Shown here in pieces: positions 26,949 through 39,135 of a stretch of 64,000 nt of DNA. Every line of letters starts with the position of its first letter. The stretch's first letter is position 1. The stretch lies in assembly GCA_000583135.1 (NCBI GenBank), contig JFBG01000016.1, positions 1-64,000 on the forward strand, read 5' to 3'. The position numbers were made by a program, and so were the translations under genes. The notes under the pieces were generated by a model. The model made no database searches. It saw only the letters and a list, made by a program, of their open reading frames with translations, and was not told where the DNA came from. This DNA comes from Thioalkalivibrio sp. HK1 (GTDB lineage: Bacteria; Pseudomonadota; Gammaproteobacteria; HK1).

Positions 26949-27716
26949 AGCCGTCGGCCTTTCGATATTTCGAAAGCATCTTGCGCTGAGGGCTCGAATC
27001 CGAAACCCTCATCGATGCCAAGGTGATGCATCATTTCCATTCCCGCCCTCGTAGCACGACCACCGAATTGCTTGCATCGACGATGATCTCTTTTCGTTCA
27101 TCATCTTTCGTTCACTGTCGGATAGTTATCGATCGAAACGCGGCTTTGATCGATAACGGTTTTTTCGAAAATCCCTTCGATGACACATGCGCTTTCGTTT
27201 TTATAGGAAAAGACTTCTTTCGCCATCAGGCGTCGGCGTTTATCGATTCGAATATGCGATCTTATCATCCTTACCATCGCCCTTGTCTTCCTTTCGAAAA
27301 TATGAGGTGATAGCCATCGTTTTTCTCGCATAAAAACGAATGATGATCGATCTCGTCAATCCGATGATGCGAGTCCTCGTCATTGGATAGATAAAGCGCT
27401 TCTTCGTTTTTTGCGCATTCGATGTCGATGATCGATGGTCTCGTTCACCGCATTCTTTTTTATAGATTTTTTTATCGACGATATAAAAGATTTCTATCAT
27501 CAGATTCATCGCTTCGACTATCGGTTGTCGGGTGTCGGTTTCGATCGGTATCAGGCCGGCAAAGCCTCGCATCTCGATAAAAGAACGAAATCGCTTCCAA
27601 CGATCGTCGCTCCGAAAAAACATCCCCATCATGCTCGCATACAATAAGATAAGCCTTCGAGGACAATCATCCGGCCGCTTCGTTTCAATCACCGACCCGA
27701 AGGAATCGATAAGATC
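26949..27716. other. long intergenic region between SURF1 and DUF2909 genes
   Basis: About 770 bases between divergent genes, more AT-rich in the middle (27050-27650) than neighbouring genes. An open frame on the minus strand runs through it into the DUF2909 gene but has no recognisable domain and overlaps a better-supported gene, so I left it out. No RNA gene was recognised. Confidence 0.4.
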
Positions 27717-27926
27717 ATGACCACCAAAATCATCGTCGCTGCCATTTTCATCGCGATCCTGGCAAGCTTGGGATCCGGGCTCTTCTTCCTGATTCGAGAT
27801 AAGGGACGCTCGGATCGCACGGTCAAAGCCTTGACGATGAGGGTTTGTATCTCGATCGGTCTGCTCGGGTTGTTGATCGTGCTTTGGTGGCTGGGAATCA
27901 TCCAGCCCCATGGAGTGCGTCCTTGA
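27717..27926 (+). CDS. DUF2909-like twin transmembrane protein
   Basis: The 69-residue protein has two membrane segments (IIVAAIFIAILASLGSGLFF and ISIGLLGLLIVLWWLGI) joined by a short polar loop with RDKGRSDRTVKALTMR. This is the DUF2909 type that lies opposite coxC in gammaproteobacterial oxidase clusters. A GAAGGA ribosome site precedes the ATG. Probably an oxidase-associated inner-membrane protein; the role is unknown. Confidence 0.85.
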   Translation: MTTKIIVAAIFIAILASLGSGLFFLIRDKGRSDRTVKALTMRVCISIGLLGLLIVLWWLGIIQPHGVRP

Positions 27927-27961
27927 AGAAAGGCATCTCGGGTATTGCCGAGATGGAACCG

Positions 27962-27996
27962 AGAAGGGGGCGCGAAAGCAATATGCGCCCCCTTCT
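27962..27996. terminator. bidirectional terminator between DUF2909 and coxC
   Basis: A perfect 12-bp stem (AGAAGGGGGCGC / GCGCCCCCTTCT) with an 11-base loop lies between two convergent genes. Short T-rich tails are present, strongest on the plus strand. It likely ends both transcripts. Confidence 0.75.
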
Positions 27997-28016
27997 TATT
28001 CGAAAGCCCGTCGATC

Positions 28017-28886
28017 TCAAAACCAGTAGACGAAGATGAAAAGTCCGATCCAGACCACATCCACGAAATGCCAATACCAAGCCGCAGCCTCGAAGGCGAA
28101 ATGGCGCTCGGGGGTGAAGTGACCTCGCATCGCCCGCAGCAACATCACCAAAAGCATGATCGCTCCGATGGTGACGTGCAAGCCATGGAAGCCGGTCAAC
28201 ATGAAAAAGGTGGAGCCATAGATCCCCGATTCCAGCGTGAGGTTGAGATCGTTATAGGCGTGAGCGAACTCCACCCCTTGGAAATAGAGAAAGACCAGCC
28301 CCAACAAGACCGTGGCCAAGAGCCACCAGCATAGCGGTTTGCGTTGATTTTTCTTCAACGCCCAATGCGCCAAGGTAACGGTTGCGCCGCTGGTGATCAA
28401 GATGATGGTATTGAGCAGGGGGATTCCGACGGCGGGGATGGTACCGAATGCCCCTCCGATCTCGGCCGGGCCGTTCGTCGGCCAAATCCCCTCGAATCCG
28501 GGCCATAGCAAGGGACCGGTGGTGGCGCCGACGGAGCCTTCTCCGCCCAACCACGGAACGGAATAAATACGGGCGTAGAACAACGCCCCGAAAAATGCGG
28601 CGAAAAACAAGACCTCGGAAAAAATGAACCAGATCATTCCATGCCGGAAAGAAATATCGACCTGATCGTTATAAAAACCCGATTCGCTTTCCTTGATCAC
28701 GGTGCCGAACCAACCGATGATCATCACCACCAAAATCAAGGTGCCGATGATCATCACCACCGGGGCGGACGAACTGCCATTGAGCAGCATCGCAAAACCC
28801 CCGAGGAGGGCGAAAAGACCGATCGAGCCCATGATCGGCCAGCGGGTATCGTGAGGGATGTAATAACCGGGATGCGTTGCACTCAT
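28017..28886 (-). CDS. coxC: cytochrome c oxidase subunit III
   Basis: The 289-residue inner-membrane subunit of the aa3-type oxidase has seven membrane segments and the family features FSEVLFFAAFFGALFYARI, the ending AAAWYWHFVDVVWIGLFIFVYWF and GFHGLHVTIGA. It supports proton uptake and stability of the complex. Last gene of the leftward coxB-coxA-coxF-ctaG-coxC operon. Confidence 0.96.
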   Translation of the reverse strand: MSATHPGYYIPHDTRWPIMGSIGLFALLGGFAMLLNGSSSAPVVMIIGTLILVVMIIGWFGTVIKESESGFYNDQVDISFRHGMIWFIFSEVLFFAAFFGALFYARIYSVPWLGGEGSVGATTGPLLWPGFEGIWPTNGPAEIGGAFGTIPAVGIPLLNTIILITSGATVTLAHWALKKNQRKPLCWWLLATVLLGLVFLYFQGVEFAHAYNDLNLTLESGIYGSTFFMLTGFHGLHVTIGAIMLLVMLLRAMRGHFTPERHFAFEAAAWYWHFVDVVWIGLFIFVYWF

Positions 28887-28967
28887 GTTCGATCATCCTG
28901 TATCGCTGCGCGAAAATCGCCCGAATCGAAGTCGATTACCGCTCGGTACCGACCGAGGGGACGGGCA

Positions 28968-29579
28968 TCATCGTGAATTGAAAAAGGTGTAGGCGAGGGT
29001 TACGGTCTCGATACTGTCCGGGATCCCTCGATCCAGTACGAAGCGCACCGGCATATCTCGACCCTCACCCGGGGAGAATTCTTGAAGCGTGAAGCAAAAA
29101 CACTCCGTCTTGTTGAAATGACGGGAAGCCTCCGAGGGAGAAACCGCCGGACGGGCATGGCCGACCGTTATCTCGTCGGCCAAATTGCGAGCGAAAAAGG
29201 TGGTTTCATAAACCTGCCCCGGGTGCACATGCAGCGATTGCTCATTGGGTCGAAACTCCCAAGGCAACTGACTGCTGACGGTGCCGATGAACTGAACCTC
29301 GATCGTGCGATCGAGATCCACCCCGGCATCGAGGGAGGTTTTCGCCTCCACCACCCCTCCGCTGCGTCCGCCCAAGCCCGTGATCTCGCACAGGACATCG
29401 TAAAGGGGAACGAGGGCGTAGCCGAATCCGAACATCGCCAATACGACGACGGCGAGCTTCCCCGCCGAGCGGAAATTATCCTTTTTCAAGGAATTCGAAG
29501 GCGCCGAAGGCGGCTCGTCCCCGCCGGGATTCGGCGAGGATGGGCCAAGCCTCGCATTCGATTCGGCTTCCACGCTCAT
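28968..29579 (-). CDS. ctaG: cytochrome c oxidase assembly protein CtaG (Cox11)
   Basis: The 203-residue copper chaperone delivers copper to the CuB site of subunit I. It has a cytoplasmic N-terminus, one membrane segment (AVVVLAMFGFGYALVPLYDVLCEITG) and the periplasmic domain with the copper-binding motif in FNKTECFCFTLQ (C-F-C-F). It overlaps the small upstream gene by four bases (ATGA), so translation is coupled. Confidence 0.95.
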   Translation of the reverse strand: MSVEAESNARLGPSSPNPGGDEPPSAPSNSLKKDNFRSAGKLAVVVLAMFGFGYALVPLYDVLCEITGLGGRSGGVVEAKTSLDAGVDLDRTIEVQFIGTVSSQLPWEFRPNEQSLHVHPGQVYETTFFARNLADEITVGHARPAVSPSEASRHFNKTECFCFTLQEFSPGEGRDMPVRFVLDRGIPDSIETVTLAYTFFNSR

Positions 29580-29764
29580 GGGGCTTGCAGCGCCAAGATC
29601 CCGAAATAAGCCATGATCCCGAAGTAGAACACGAAAGCGACTCCCACCAGGATCTTGGCCAATCGAATATTCGATCGGGCCTTCGATGGGGCGCTCGGTC
29701 GATGAGGATCCGAGCCTTGCTCGGACCCCTCTCGAAGCCGCCGATCGTCATGATTCCTTGTCAT
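29576..29764 (-). CDS. small oxidase-operon membrane protein (CoxF-like)
   Basis: The 62-residue protein has a basic, polar N-terminal half and one C-terminal membrane segment (LAKILVGVAFVFYFGIMAYF). It lies between coxA and ctaG and overlaps ctaG by four bases. Small single-span proteins occur at this position in many oxidase operons, but their function is unknown. Confidence 0.8.
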   Translation of the reverse strand: MTRNHDDRRLREGSEQGSDPHRPSAPSKARSNIRLAKILVGVAFVFYFGIMAYFGILALQAP

Positions 29765-29843
29765 TGCCTTTCACCTACATCCCCCTTTGTTTTCGAAGAA
29801 AAAGAAAGGGGGATATCCGTCTTGCCTCGAAGTAGCCGACCGA

Positions 29844-31481
29844 TCAGTGCGCCGGAAGGGGGGTTCCGGGATGAGCGCTATCTTCTTTGATCGAAGGCGG
29901 CTGCTCGAAGGTGTGATAGGGCGCAGGCGAGGCCAAGGTCCATTCCAGCCCTTCGGCGCCCTCCCAAACCTGATCGGTGGCTTTCTTCCCGCCTCGAATC
30001 GTCTGCACGACGATGTAGACGAAGAGCAGCTGGGAGAAACCGAAAACGAAGGCACCGACGCTCGATACCATATTCCAATCTGCGAACTGCAAAGCGTAGT
30101 CCGGGATTCTTCTGGGCATCCCCGCAAGCCCCAAGAAATGCTGCGGGAAGAAAAGAACGTTGACGGAAATGGTGGAGAGCCAGAAATGCCACTTGCCCAA
30201 GGTCTCGTCGTAGTTATGACCGGTCCACTTCGGCAACCAGTAATAGGCCCCGGCGATGATCGCGAAGACCGCACCGGTGACGAGAACATAGTGGAAATGG
30301 GCAACCACGAAATAGGTATCGTGGTACTGGAAGTCGACCGGAGTGATGGCAAGCATCAAACCGGAGAATCCGCCGATGGTGAACAGAACGACGAAGGCGA
30401 TCGCCCATAGCATCGGGGTCTCGAAGGTCATCGATCCTCGCCACATCGTCGCCATCCAGTTGAAGACCTTCACCCCGGTGGGCACCGCAATCAACATCGT
30501 GGTGTACATGAAAAAGAGCTCGCCGGTCAACGGCATCCCCACCGTGAACATGTGATGCGCCCAAACGATGAAGGAGATGAAGGCGATGGATGCGGTGGCG
30601 TAAACCATCGACTCATAACCGAAAAGCGGTTTGCGTGAGAAGGTCGGGATGATCTGCGAGATGATTCCGAAGGCCGGGAGGATCATGATATAGACCTCGG
30701 GATGGCCGAAGAACCAGAAGATATGCTGGAACATCACCGGATCGCCGCCGCCGGCGGCATTGAAAAAGGAAGTGCCGAAGAACTTGTCCGTGAGCAGCAT
30801 CGTCACCGCTCCCGCCAGAACCGGCATCGCCGCGATCAGCAAAAATGCGGTGATCAACCAGCTCCAAACGAAGAGGGGCATGCGCAGCAAGGTCATCCCC
30901 GGCGCCCGCATGTTGAGAATGGTGACGATGACGTTGATCGCGCCCATGATCGAGGAAATCCCCATCATATGCACCGCGAAAATCAAGAATGCGACATTGG
31001 ATCCGCCTTGAAGCACCAGCGGCGGATACATCGTCCATCCTCCCGCCGGGGCTCCTCCGGGCATGAAAAAGGTCGCCAACAACAAGGTGAAGGCGAAGGG
31101 GAGGATCCAAAAACTCCAGTTATTCATTCGCGGCAGCGCCATATCCGGGGCGCCGATCATCATCGGCACCAGCCAGTTGGCGAAACCGACGAAGGCGGGC
31201 ATCACCGCGCCGAAGATCATGATCAGCGCATGCATGGTGGTGAACTGGTTGAACAGATGCGGATCGAGCAGCTGCAACCCGGGCTTGAAAAGTTCGGCCC
31301 GGATACCCAAAGCCAGCGCCCCGCCGACGAAAAACATGATCAACGCGAACCACAGATAAAGGGTTCCGATATCTTTGTGGTTGGTGGTGAATACCCAGCG
31401 CAGCAAGCCCGGGGGCGGGCCGTGATGATCATGCTCGGCGATCGAGTCCGCTGCATGTGCGTGTGCTTGATTGGCGCTCAT
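29844..31481 (-). CDS. coxA: cytochrome c oxidase subunit I
   Basis: The 545-residue catalytic subunit has about twelve membrane segments and the heme-copper centre motif [19 protein letters not shown] with its His-Tyr pair, and [12 protein letters not shown] for further CuB ligands. The heme ligand His lies in [14 protein letters not shown]. It reduces oxygen to water and pumps protons. Only 5 bases separate it from coxB. It needs heme a, whose last synthesis step (CtaA) is not encoded in this cluster. Confidence 0.97.
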   Translation of the reverse strand: MSANQAHAHAADSIAEHDHHGPPPGLLRWVFTTNHKDIGTLYLWFALIMFFVGGALALGIRAELFKPGLQLLDPHLFNQFTTMHALIMIFGAVMPAFVGFANWLVPMMIGAPDMALPRMNNWSFWILPFAFTLLLATFFMPGGAPAGGWTMYPPLVLQGGSNVAFLIFAVHMMGISSIMGAINVIVTILNMRAPGMTLLRMPLFVWSWLITAFLLIAAMPVLAGAVTMLLTDKFFGTSFFNAAGGGDPVMFQHIFWFFGHPEVYIMILPAFGIISQIIPTFSRKPLFGYESMVYATASIAFISFIVWAHHMFTVGMPLTGELFFMYTTMLIAVPTGVKVFNWMATMWRGSMTFETPMLWAIAFVVLFTIGGFSGLMLAITPVDFQYHDTYFVVAHFHYVLVTGAVFAIIAGAYYWLPKWTGHNYDETLGKWHFWLSTISVNVLFFPQHFLGLAGMPRRIPDYALQFADWNMVSSVGAFVFGFSQLLFVYIVVQTIRGGKKATDQVWEGAEGLEWTLASPAPYHTFEQPPSIKEDSAHPGTPLPAH

Positions 31482-31486
31482 GTCTT

Positions 31487-32665
31487 TTAGCCTCCCTCTT
31501 CGATACGACGCATCTGATCGCGAACCGCCGATACCATCGCCGGCTGAACGATATCTCCGGTGGCATTGCCCAATGCATTTCGTTGGTAGGTCAGCACCGC
31601 GGCCAGCTCGACATCATCGAGTTGGGATGCGAAAGAGCGCATTGCGGTTCCGACACGCCCTTGCATCACCACATCGATATGGGCGCGCAGTTCGCCGGTT
31701 GCGATCTCGCTGGCTCGTATCGAGGGAAACGCCCCTTCGATCCCGGTGCCGTCCGCCTGATGACAGGCGGCGCAGGAAGTGAGATGGATATCCTTGCCCA
31801 AGGCCATCAGCTCGGGTTTTTCCCATTCCCGCTCGGCAAGCGCTTTTTGTTCCGCCTGCGCGGCTTTCCGATCGGCCACCCAAGCCTCGTATTCTTCCGG
31901 CGGCATCGCCTCGACCACGATCGGCATGAATCCGTGATCCCTCCCGCACAGCTCGGCACACTGCCCGCGATAGACGCCGGGCTCATCCACTTGCACCCAA
32001 ATCTCGTTGATGTATCCGGGGATCGCATCCTTTTTCTGACCGAATGCGGGAACCCACCACGCATGGATGACATCGTCGGCGGTCAATAGCAGACGCACTT
32101 TCTTGCCGGTCGGAAAAACGATGGGGTTATCGACCTCGAGGAGATAGTTCTCGACTCGGGAGGGATCTTCGTAGATGGCCTCGCGACTCGAGGGGGCGAG
32201 GCTGCTGTGGATCGTCAAATCGTCTTCGATGAATTCGTATTTCCACTTCCACTGATAGCCGGTGACCTTGACCGTCATATCCGCCCGGGATGTGTCCTCC
32301 ATCTCGATCAGGGTTTGGGTGGAAGGAATGGCCATGGCCACCAAAATGACCACCGGGATCGCCGTCCAAGCGATTTCGGCGAAGGTGCTGTGATGAAACT
32401 GTGCCGCTTTCGCTCCGAGGGATTTTCGATGGCGCAGTATCGAGATGAACATGATCCCGAAAACCACGATTCCGATCACGACGCAGATCCACAGGATCAG
32501 CATATGCAGGTCGTAGACGATCCGGCTAAGCGGCGTGACTCCCACCGGCAGATTCAGATCGCTCCAAGCCGCAAAGGCATCCCGACAAGACAGCAAGGCG
32601 AAAGCCGCCCCGATCGCCCCGGCGGATCGACCGGCAAACGCAGACGAAACGATTCCTTTCATCAT
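31487..32665 (-). CDS. coxB: cytochrome c oxidase subunit II with fused cytochrome c domain
   Basis: The 392-residue protein has a signal sequence and two membrane segments, then the CuA domain ([19 protein letters not shown]) and a C-terminal class I cytochrome c domain with heme motif CAACH and a distal Met in a VGTAMRSFA segment. It accepts electrons from a cytochrome c and passes them to CuA. The fusion is typical of caa3-type and many gammaproteobacterial oxidases. I chose the ATG at 32665, with GGAG seven bases upstream. First gene of the operon. Confidence 0.95.
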   Translation of the reverse strand: MMKGIVSSAFAGRSAGAIGAAFALLSCRDAFAAWSDLNLPVGVTPLSRIVYDLHMLILWICVVIGIVVFGIMFISILRHRKSLGAKAAQFHHSTFAEIAWTAIPVVILVAMAIPSTQTLIEMEDTSRADMTVKVTGYQWKWKYEFIEDDLTIHSSLAPSSREAIYEDPSRVENYLLEVDNPIVFPTGKKVRLLLTADDVIHAWWVPAFGQKKDAIPGYINEIWVQVDEPGVYRGQCAELCGRDHGFMPIVVEAMPPEEYEAWVADRKAAQAEQKALAEREWEKPELMALGKDIHLTSCAACHQADGTGIEGAFPSIRASEIATGELRAHIDVVMQGRVGTAMRSFASQLDDVELAAVLTYQRNALGNATGDIVQPAMVSAVRDQMRRIEEGG

Positions 32666-32849
32666 CCATTTTCTCCAACTGGCAATTGCCCGCACCTGAT
32701 TGCTCCATCGATTCGCGCAGAGGCGATGATTCCATGTCGGCCCCGTGATCAGCCGAATATCATCAGCCGAAGACGAGGGACGATCGGATCGACCGCCATC
32801 GATATTGCGCCCACGGCCACCGGGAGGATGCCGGTGTCGGGTGCTGCGC

Positions 32850-33044
32850 TTAGACGAAACCCCCGAAGATCGCTCCGACGAGAATACCGAACGCCCCGGT
32901 CAACAACCAGCTGCCTCTTCGAAGACTATCGATCTTCTCGTCCAGTCGATCCACCTTCGCCTCGATCTTTTCCAGCACACGAATCCTGATCTCGTGGCCT
33001 TGGAAAAGTCTATTGATAATCTCTTGCTTATCGTATTCGCTCAC
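32850..33044 (-). CDS. small coiled-coil protein with C-terminal membrane segment
   Basis: The 64-residue protein starts at a GTG (33044) with AAGGGA about 9 bases upstream. A heptad-like helix (IRVLEKIEAKVDRLDEKID) is followed by one membrane segment (WLLTGAFGILVGAIFGGFV). The layout resembles XhlA/holin-like small proteins. It is similar in design to the 84-residue protein at 51419, although the sequences differ. Function unknown. Confidence 0.6.
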   Translation of the reverse strand: MSEYDKQEIINRLFQGHEIRIRVLEKIEAKVDRLDEKIDSLRRGSWLLTGAFGILVGAIFGGFV

Positions 33045-33425
33045 TGACTCGCTCCCTTAAAAATCACACTCGGCTTCAAGCTCGGCCAAGGCCTCGACTT
33101 CGCATGACCCTTAAGGTCGTCGAATTTCCCGGTGCGAGAAACCTCCCGACAAAGCGATTCACGAGCCTTCGGGATCGAAAAGGCATATCACCCGATGACG
33201 CCGGAGGCAAAGACGAGACGAGCGATATCCGTGCGGTCAATGGTACCGCAATTCACCCTTTGCGGGCAAATTGCATCATGGCTGTGTTGCATTGCAACAT
33301 CCAAGACGGCGAGTCGATATCACCGGTCGATCGAGGGTCGAACGCCATCGAATATCGATTTGGACTGTCGAAGAGAATATCGATGCGAGAAGGGGATGGA
33401 TCGAAGGAGGATACCTTTCGATCCG
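33045..33425. other. intergenic, no gene seen
   Basis: It contains a short perfect palindrome, TGTTGC-ATT-GCAACA, at 33285-33299, which could be an operator. No ribosome site with a plausible frame was found. Confidence 0.35.
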
Positions 33426-34406
33426 CTATCGAAATTCGGGAAAGACCACACCCTTGCTTTCGCCTCCTCGACGATCTTGCTTCCCAAGGCAACGGGCATG
33501 AACGAAGACGATTTCCATCACCGCATCGGCGGCGTTCTCTCCCGATCCGATTTTCCCCGATATCGAAAACCGTGCTTGCGACATGCCCACACCATCTCGC
33601 TCGTCTTCGGCTACCTCGCCCGCAACGATCGATCCCGTCGCTTGCGTCGATCCCGAAGGCGATTGCATGATCCCTTTCAAGATCGAGACTTGGGCTTGCC
33701 CGAGAGAAATCCTCTCGATATCCACCACCACATCGGCGAATCCCGCCTCGAAAAAGGCATCACCCAAACGCTGCATATCGACCGCGATCCGCAACCGTTG
33801 CAGATCCTCGCGCAAGGCCTTGTCTTTTCGAGCCGGCGCGGATGTCGATGCGGGCGTCGATGCAGGCATCGGTCCGGGGACGGCTTCCCCCGCCATCGAT
33901 ACGAGCCGGGCCAGTGTATCGAGGCTGCCCTCTCCCAAGGCAGCGAGCATCATCAATCCCTCCGGCCGAAGCGCCTGCCCACACTTGCGTAAATTCTCGG
34001 GCGAGAGGTCGGATAAGGAAAGGGTGGCGATCAGCAAATCCGCGCTATCTGAGGGTAAAGACAGGCGCGGTGATGAGGCGGCATCGGATGAGGTGGCCTG
34101 CGATGCACTATCGGCGATGATCCGTTGCGCTTTCGGGTATCGGCGTTCGAGGGCATCGCCTAGCCCTTCGGCGGCGGGCATCGATCCGAGATCGAGGATC
34201 CTGGCCGGATCCGAACGAATCGCCTCGAGCTGCTCGAGCTGCATTTTGCGCACGCCCGGGGAGAGGTAATCCATCACCTCGATCACCCTCCTTTCAAGGG
34301 TGCTTCGGCGTTCCAAGGCGGATCGCCCATCGGCATCCGATTCGCCGATACTCGATGGGGCATCGCAAAGGGGCGAGTCTTGGGGGTCGCCGAGCGGGGA
34401 TATCAT
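33426..34406 (-). CDS. BioC/NDUFAF5-like SAM-dependent methyltransferase
   Basis: The 326-residue protein keeps the layout of the BioC/NDUFAF5 group: ARILDLGSMPAAEGLGDALE (motif I), DLLIATLSLSDLSPENLRKC, LRPEGLMMLAALGEGSLDTL and DAFFEAGFADVVVDIERISL. The glycine-rich loop of motif I is degenerate (DLGSMPAAE instead of DxGxGxG), so activity as malonyl-ACP methyltransferase is uncertain. A Pro/Ala/Ser-rich insertion occurs around residues 170-195. It is divergent from comF; the biotin genes bioB/F/H often found beside comF and bioC are absent. Confidence 0.7.
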   Translation of the reverse strand: MISPLGDPQDSPLCDAPSSIGESDADGRSALERRSTLERRVIEVMDYLSPGVRKMQLEQLEAIRSDPARILDLGSMPAAEGLGDALERRYPKAQRIIADSASQATSSDAASSPRLSLPSDSADLLIATLSLSDLSPENLRKCGQALRPEGLMMLAALGEGSLDTLARLVSMAGEAVPGPMPASTPASTSAPARKDKALREDLQRLRIAVDMQRLGDAFFEAGFADVVVDIERISLGQAQVSILKGIMQSPSGSTQATGSIVAGEVAEDERDGVGMSQARFSISGKIGSGENAADAVMEIVFVHARCLGKQDRRGGESKGVVFPEFR

Positions 34407-34472
34407 GATTCTTTACCTTTTCCTCGGCCCGGCACCCACCGCATCGTTTCAGGAAATCCGCGGGAGTTCGAT

Positions 34473-35189
34473 ATGCGCATCGTTCGATCTGCATTGCGAG
34501 CCTTTTTCGCCAAACCACCGATATTTCGCATCCCGCCGGGCTTTTGTCTGCTGTGCGACGAACCGGCTCGCACCATCGCCAACCTTTGCGATGCGTGCGC
34601 CCGATCCCTGCCGCTGATCGACGATCCCTGCCGACGATGCGGAGGGTGGGCGGTGCCCGGAACCGCTCTTTGTCGGCTCTGCGCCCGCCGCGCACCCACG
34701 GTTGCGCGCACGCTCTGCGCCTTGGCCTACGCCTCGCCGGTCAGCCATCTGATCGGGCGATTGAAATTCGGGGGCGATCTGAGGGTGGCACCGACGCTCG
34801 CCAACCTGCTGGAAAAACGCTGCGAGATTCGGGCGAGGGAGGTCGACTGGCTGGTCCCGGTTCCGCTCGGCCTGCCCCGCTTGCGAAGTCGCGGCTTCAA
34901 TCAAGCGCTCGAGATCGCCAAAGAACTGAAACCGAATCGACCGATCCCGATCGCTTCTTTCGTCCATCGCCGGGGGCAAAGCGACGCTCCCCAGTCATCC
35001 TTGCCCACCATCGGCGCCCGCCGCTCGAATGTACGAGATGCCTTCGAGGTACGAGGTCGCCTGCACGGAAGGGTGGCGATCGTCGACGATGTCGTCACCA
35101 CCGGGGCCACGGTCAACGCCCTCGCCAAATGTCTGATGCACGCCGGAGCGCAGGAGGTGGAAGTCTGGGCGGTCGCAAGGACACCTTAG
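34473..35189 (+). CDS. comF: ComF family phosphoribosyltransferase-like protein
   Basis: The 238-residue protein has an N-terminal zinc-ribbon-like region (CLLCDEPART, LCDACARSL, CRRCGGWAVPGTALCRLC). The PRTase domain follows, with LVPVPLGLPRLRSRGFNQALEIAKEL and the PRPP loop VAIVDDVVTTGATVNALA. ComF proteins are linked to DNA uptake and helicase-associated competence steps. I chose the ATG at 34473, preceded by GGGAG. Confidence 0.93.
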   Translation: MRIVRSALRAFFAKPPIFRIPPGFCLLCDEPARTIANLCDACARSLPLIDDPCRRCGGWAVPGTALCRLCARRAPTVARTLCALAYASPVSHLIGRLKFGGDLRVAPTLANLLEKRCEIRAREVDWLVPVPLGLPRLRSRGFNQALEIAKELKPNRPIPIASFVHRRGQSDAPQSSLPTIGARRSNVRDAFEVRGRLHGRVAIVDDVVTTGATVNALAKCLMHAGAQEVEVWAVARTP

Positions 35190-35300
35190 ATCCTTAGGCT
35201 CGTGCCGTCGATCGACGCATTCGCTCGAGACCGCGCACGCAAAACCCAAGCGGGCGGCGAGCGTTTCGAGTATCGTCGAACCGGATCGGATCCGGCCGGA

Positions 35301-37763
<2,463 letters not shown>

Positions 37764-37808
37764 CTATCCGAATGCGGGAAAATCCCGGGATGATCCTGTG
37801 AGATTCTA

Positions 37809-38882
37809 TCACCCACCGACCTGCCCATGTTTCACATGAAACACCCGAGCGGATGAATCCTGTCCGACGGCGAGGGGATCGCTGCCCGGGATTTCGGTCA
37901 AAAACAGCTGGGCCCCGGTCTCGCGCAGTTCCCCGAGACAGCGATTGCGGCCGGCGATATCGAGCTCCGAGGCCAAATCGTCCACCAGCACCATCGGCGG
38001 CGACCCGACCGATTCCGCGATATCGTGCACCTGAGTCACCGCAATGGCCATCACGAAGAGCTTGGTCTCGCCTCGAGAAAGCGTCTGCCGAACGGAATGC
38101 CCGTCGATACTGAATTTCAAATCGGCGCGATGAGGGCCGAGCGCGGTATAGCCTCGCATTCGATCCGCCGCCAAAGTCCTTTCGTAGGCATCCTCGAGAG
38201 AGATCGCCGAATCCCAGCCCGGGTAGAAGCGAATCTTCATCCGCCGCCCGACGAAACGAGAGACGTTATCGACCATCAGCGGCAAAATGCGTTCGGCGTG
38301 CCGCATTCTGATTTCCGTCAACTCGCTCCCGGCGATCGCCAATTCCTTGCTCCATCCACTCAACCCTTGCGAAGCGGGATCGCCCCGAATCGCGGCGTTG
38401 CGCTGGCGCAATGCCTTGCGATAACGCTGATGCACCCCCAAACTGGATGGTTCCATGTGAAACAACAAGCGGTCGATGATTCGGCGGCGGATATCCGCAC
38501 CATCCGTCACCAAGCGATAGGAATCGGGGGTCACGGCCACGATCGGCAGGGTGCGGGCGAGATCGGATGCGGCTTTGAGCGTATTTCCTCCTCGGCGAAT
38601 CCGAAGGCCGTCTCGGGAATATTCGATACCGGTAACATCGACAAGGCCGTCGTCGCCAAGGGTGCGACCCACCACGCGCAGACTGTCGCTCTCCCTTCGC
38701 ACCACATCGCGCAGTCGATGGGAGCGAAAGGAGCGCCCCGATCCCAAAATATGCAAAGCCTCGAGGAGACTCGATTTACCGCTGCCGTTCGGGCCGCTGA
38801 TGAGATTCAACGCCGGCGACGGTTCGATCGAAATATCGGCGATGATGCGTAGATTGCCGACTTCCAAGGAAACGACTCGCAT
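37809..38882 (-). CDS. recF: DNA replication and repair protein RecF
   Basis: The 357-residue SMC-like ATPase loads RecFOR/RecA on gapped DNA. It has Walker A SGPNGSGKSSLLEALHIL, an ABC-type signature LSRGETKLFVMAIAVTQ and Walker B VLVDDLASELD. I chose the ATG at 38882 because conserved sequence (MRVVSLEVGNLRI) starts there. The last codons (FHVKHGQ) overlap a parS-like palindrome. Confidence 0.95.
   Translation of the reverse strand: MRVVSLEVGNLRIIADISIEPSPALNLISGPNGSGKSSLLEALHILGSGRSFRSHRLRDVVRRESDSLRVVGRTLGDDGLVDVTGIEYSRDGLRIRRGGNTLKAASDLARTLPIVAVTPDSYRLVTDGADIRRRIIDRLLFHMEPSSLGVHQRYRKALRQRNAAIRGDPASQGLSGWSKELAIAGSELTEIRMRHAERILPLMVDNVSRFVGRRMKIRFYPGWDSAISLEDAYERTLAADRMRGYTALGPHRADLKFSIDGHSVRQTLSRGETKLFVMAIAVTQVHDIAESVGSPPMVLVDDLASELDIAGRNRCLGELRETGAQLFLTEIPGSDPLAVGQDSSARVFHVKHGQVGG
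37828..37843. promoter_or_regulatory. parS-like centromere site
   Basis: TGTTTCACATGAAACA differs from the conserved ParB-binding parS sequence (TGTTTCACGTGAAACA) at one central base. It lies inside the 3' end of recF near the presumed origin, which is where parS sites cluster in many bacteria. A much weaker match lies at about 38449-38464. Confidence 0.7.
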
Positions 38883-39135
38883 AATCGACCCGTCAAACCG
38901 GCCTCGAAGGATAAAGAGCGATAGCGACGAGTCTCGGTGAGAAACCCCGCCACGCACCGGCTTTCAAGGCCGATCCCGATGGCTGGCTTGGATGGATACC
39001 CAAAGACCGCTCGGCGGATTCCAAGGAATTTGGAATCGATCCGTCTTTCGCCCCCATCAAGAATGCTTCGAGCCGATATCGACAGGATATCGACTCGGAT
39101 CCCTCGACGACAACGATATCCCGAGGCGAAAAGGC

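Noticed and set aside
27240..27911. Minus-strand open frame of 223 codons in the SURF1-DUF2909 gap
   Set aside because: It overlaps the DUF2909 gene antisense, has no family resemblance and no ribosome site.
38449..38464. Second parS-like word (GGTTCCATGTGAAACA) in recF
   Set aside because: Three mismatches to parS including outer arm bases; likely chance within coding sequence.
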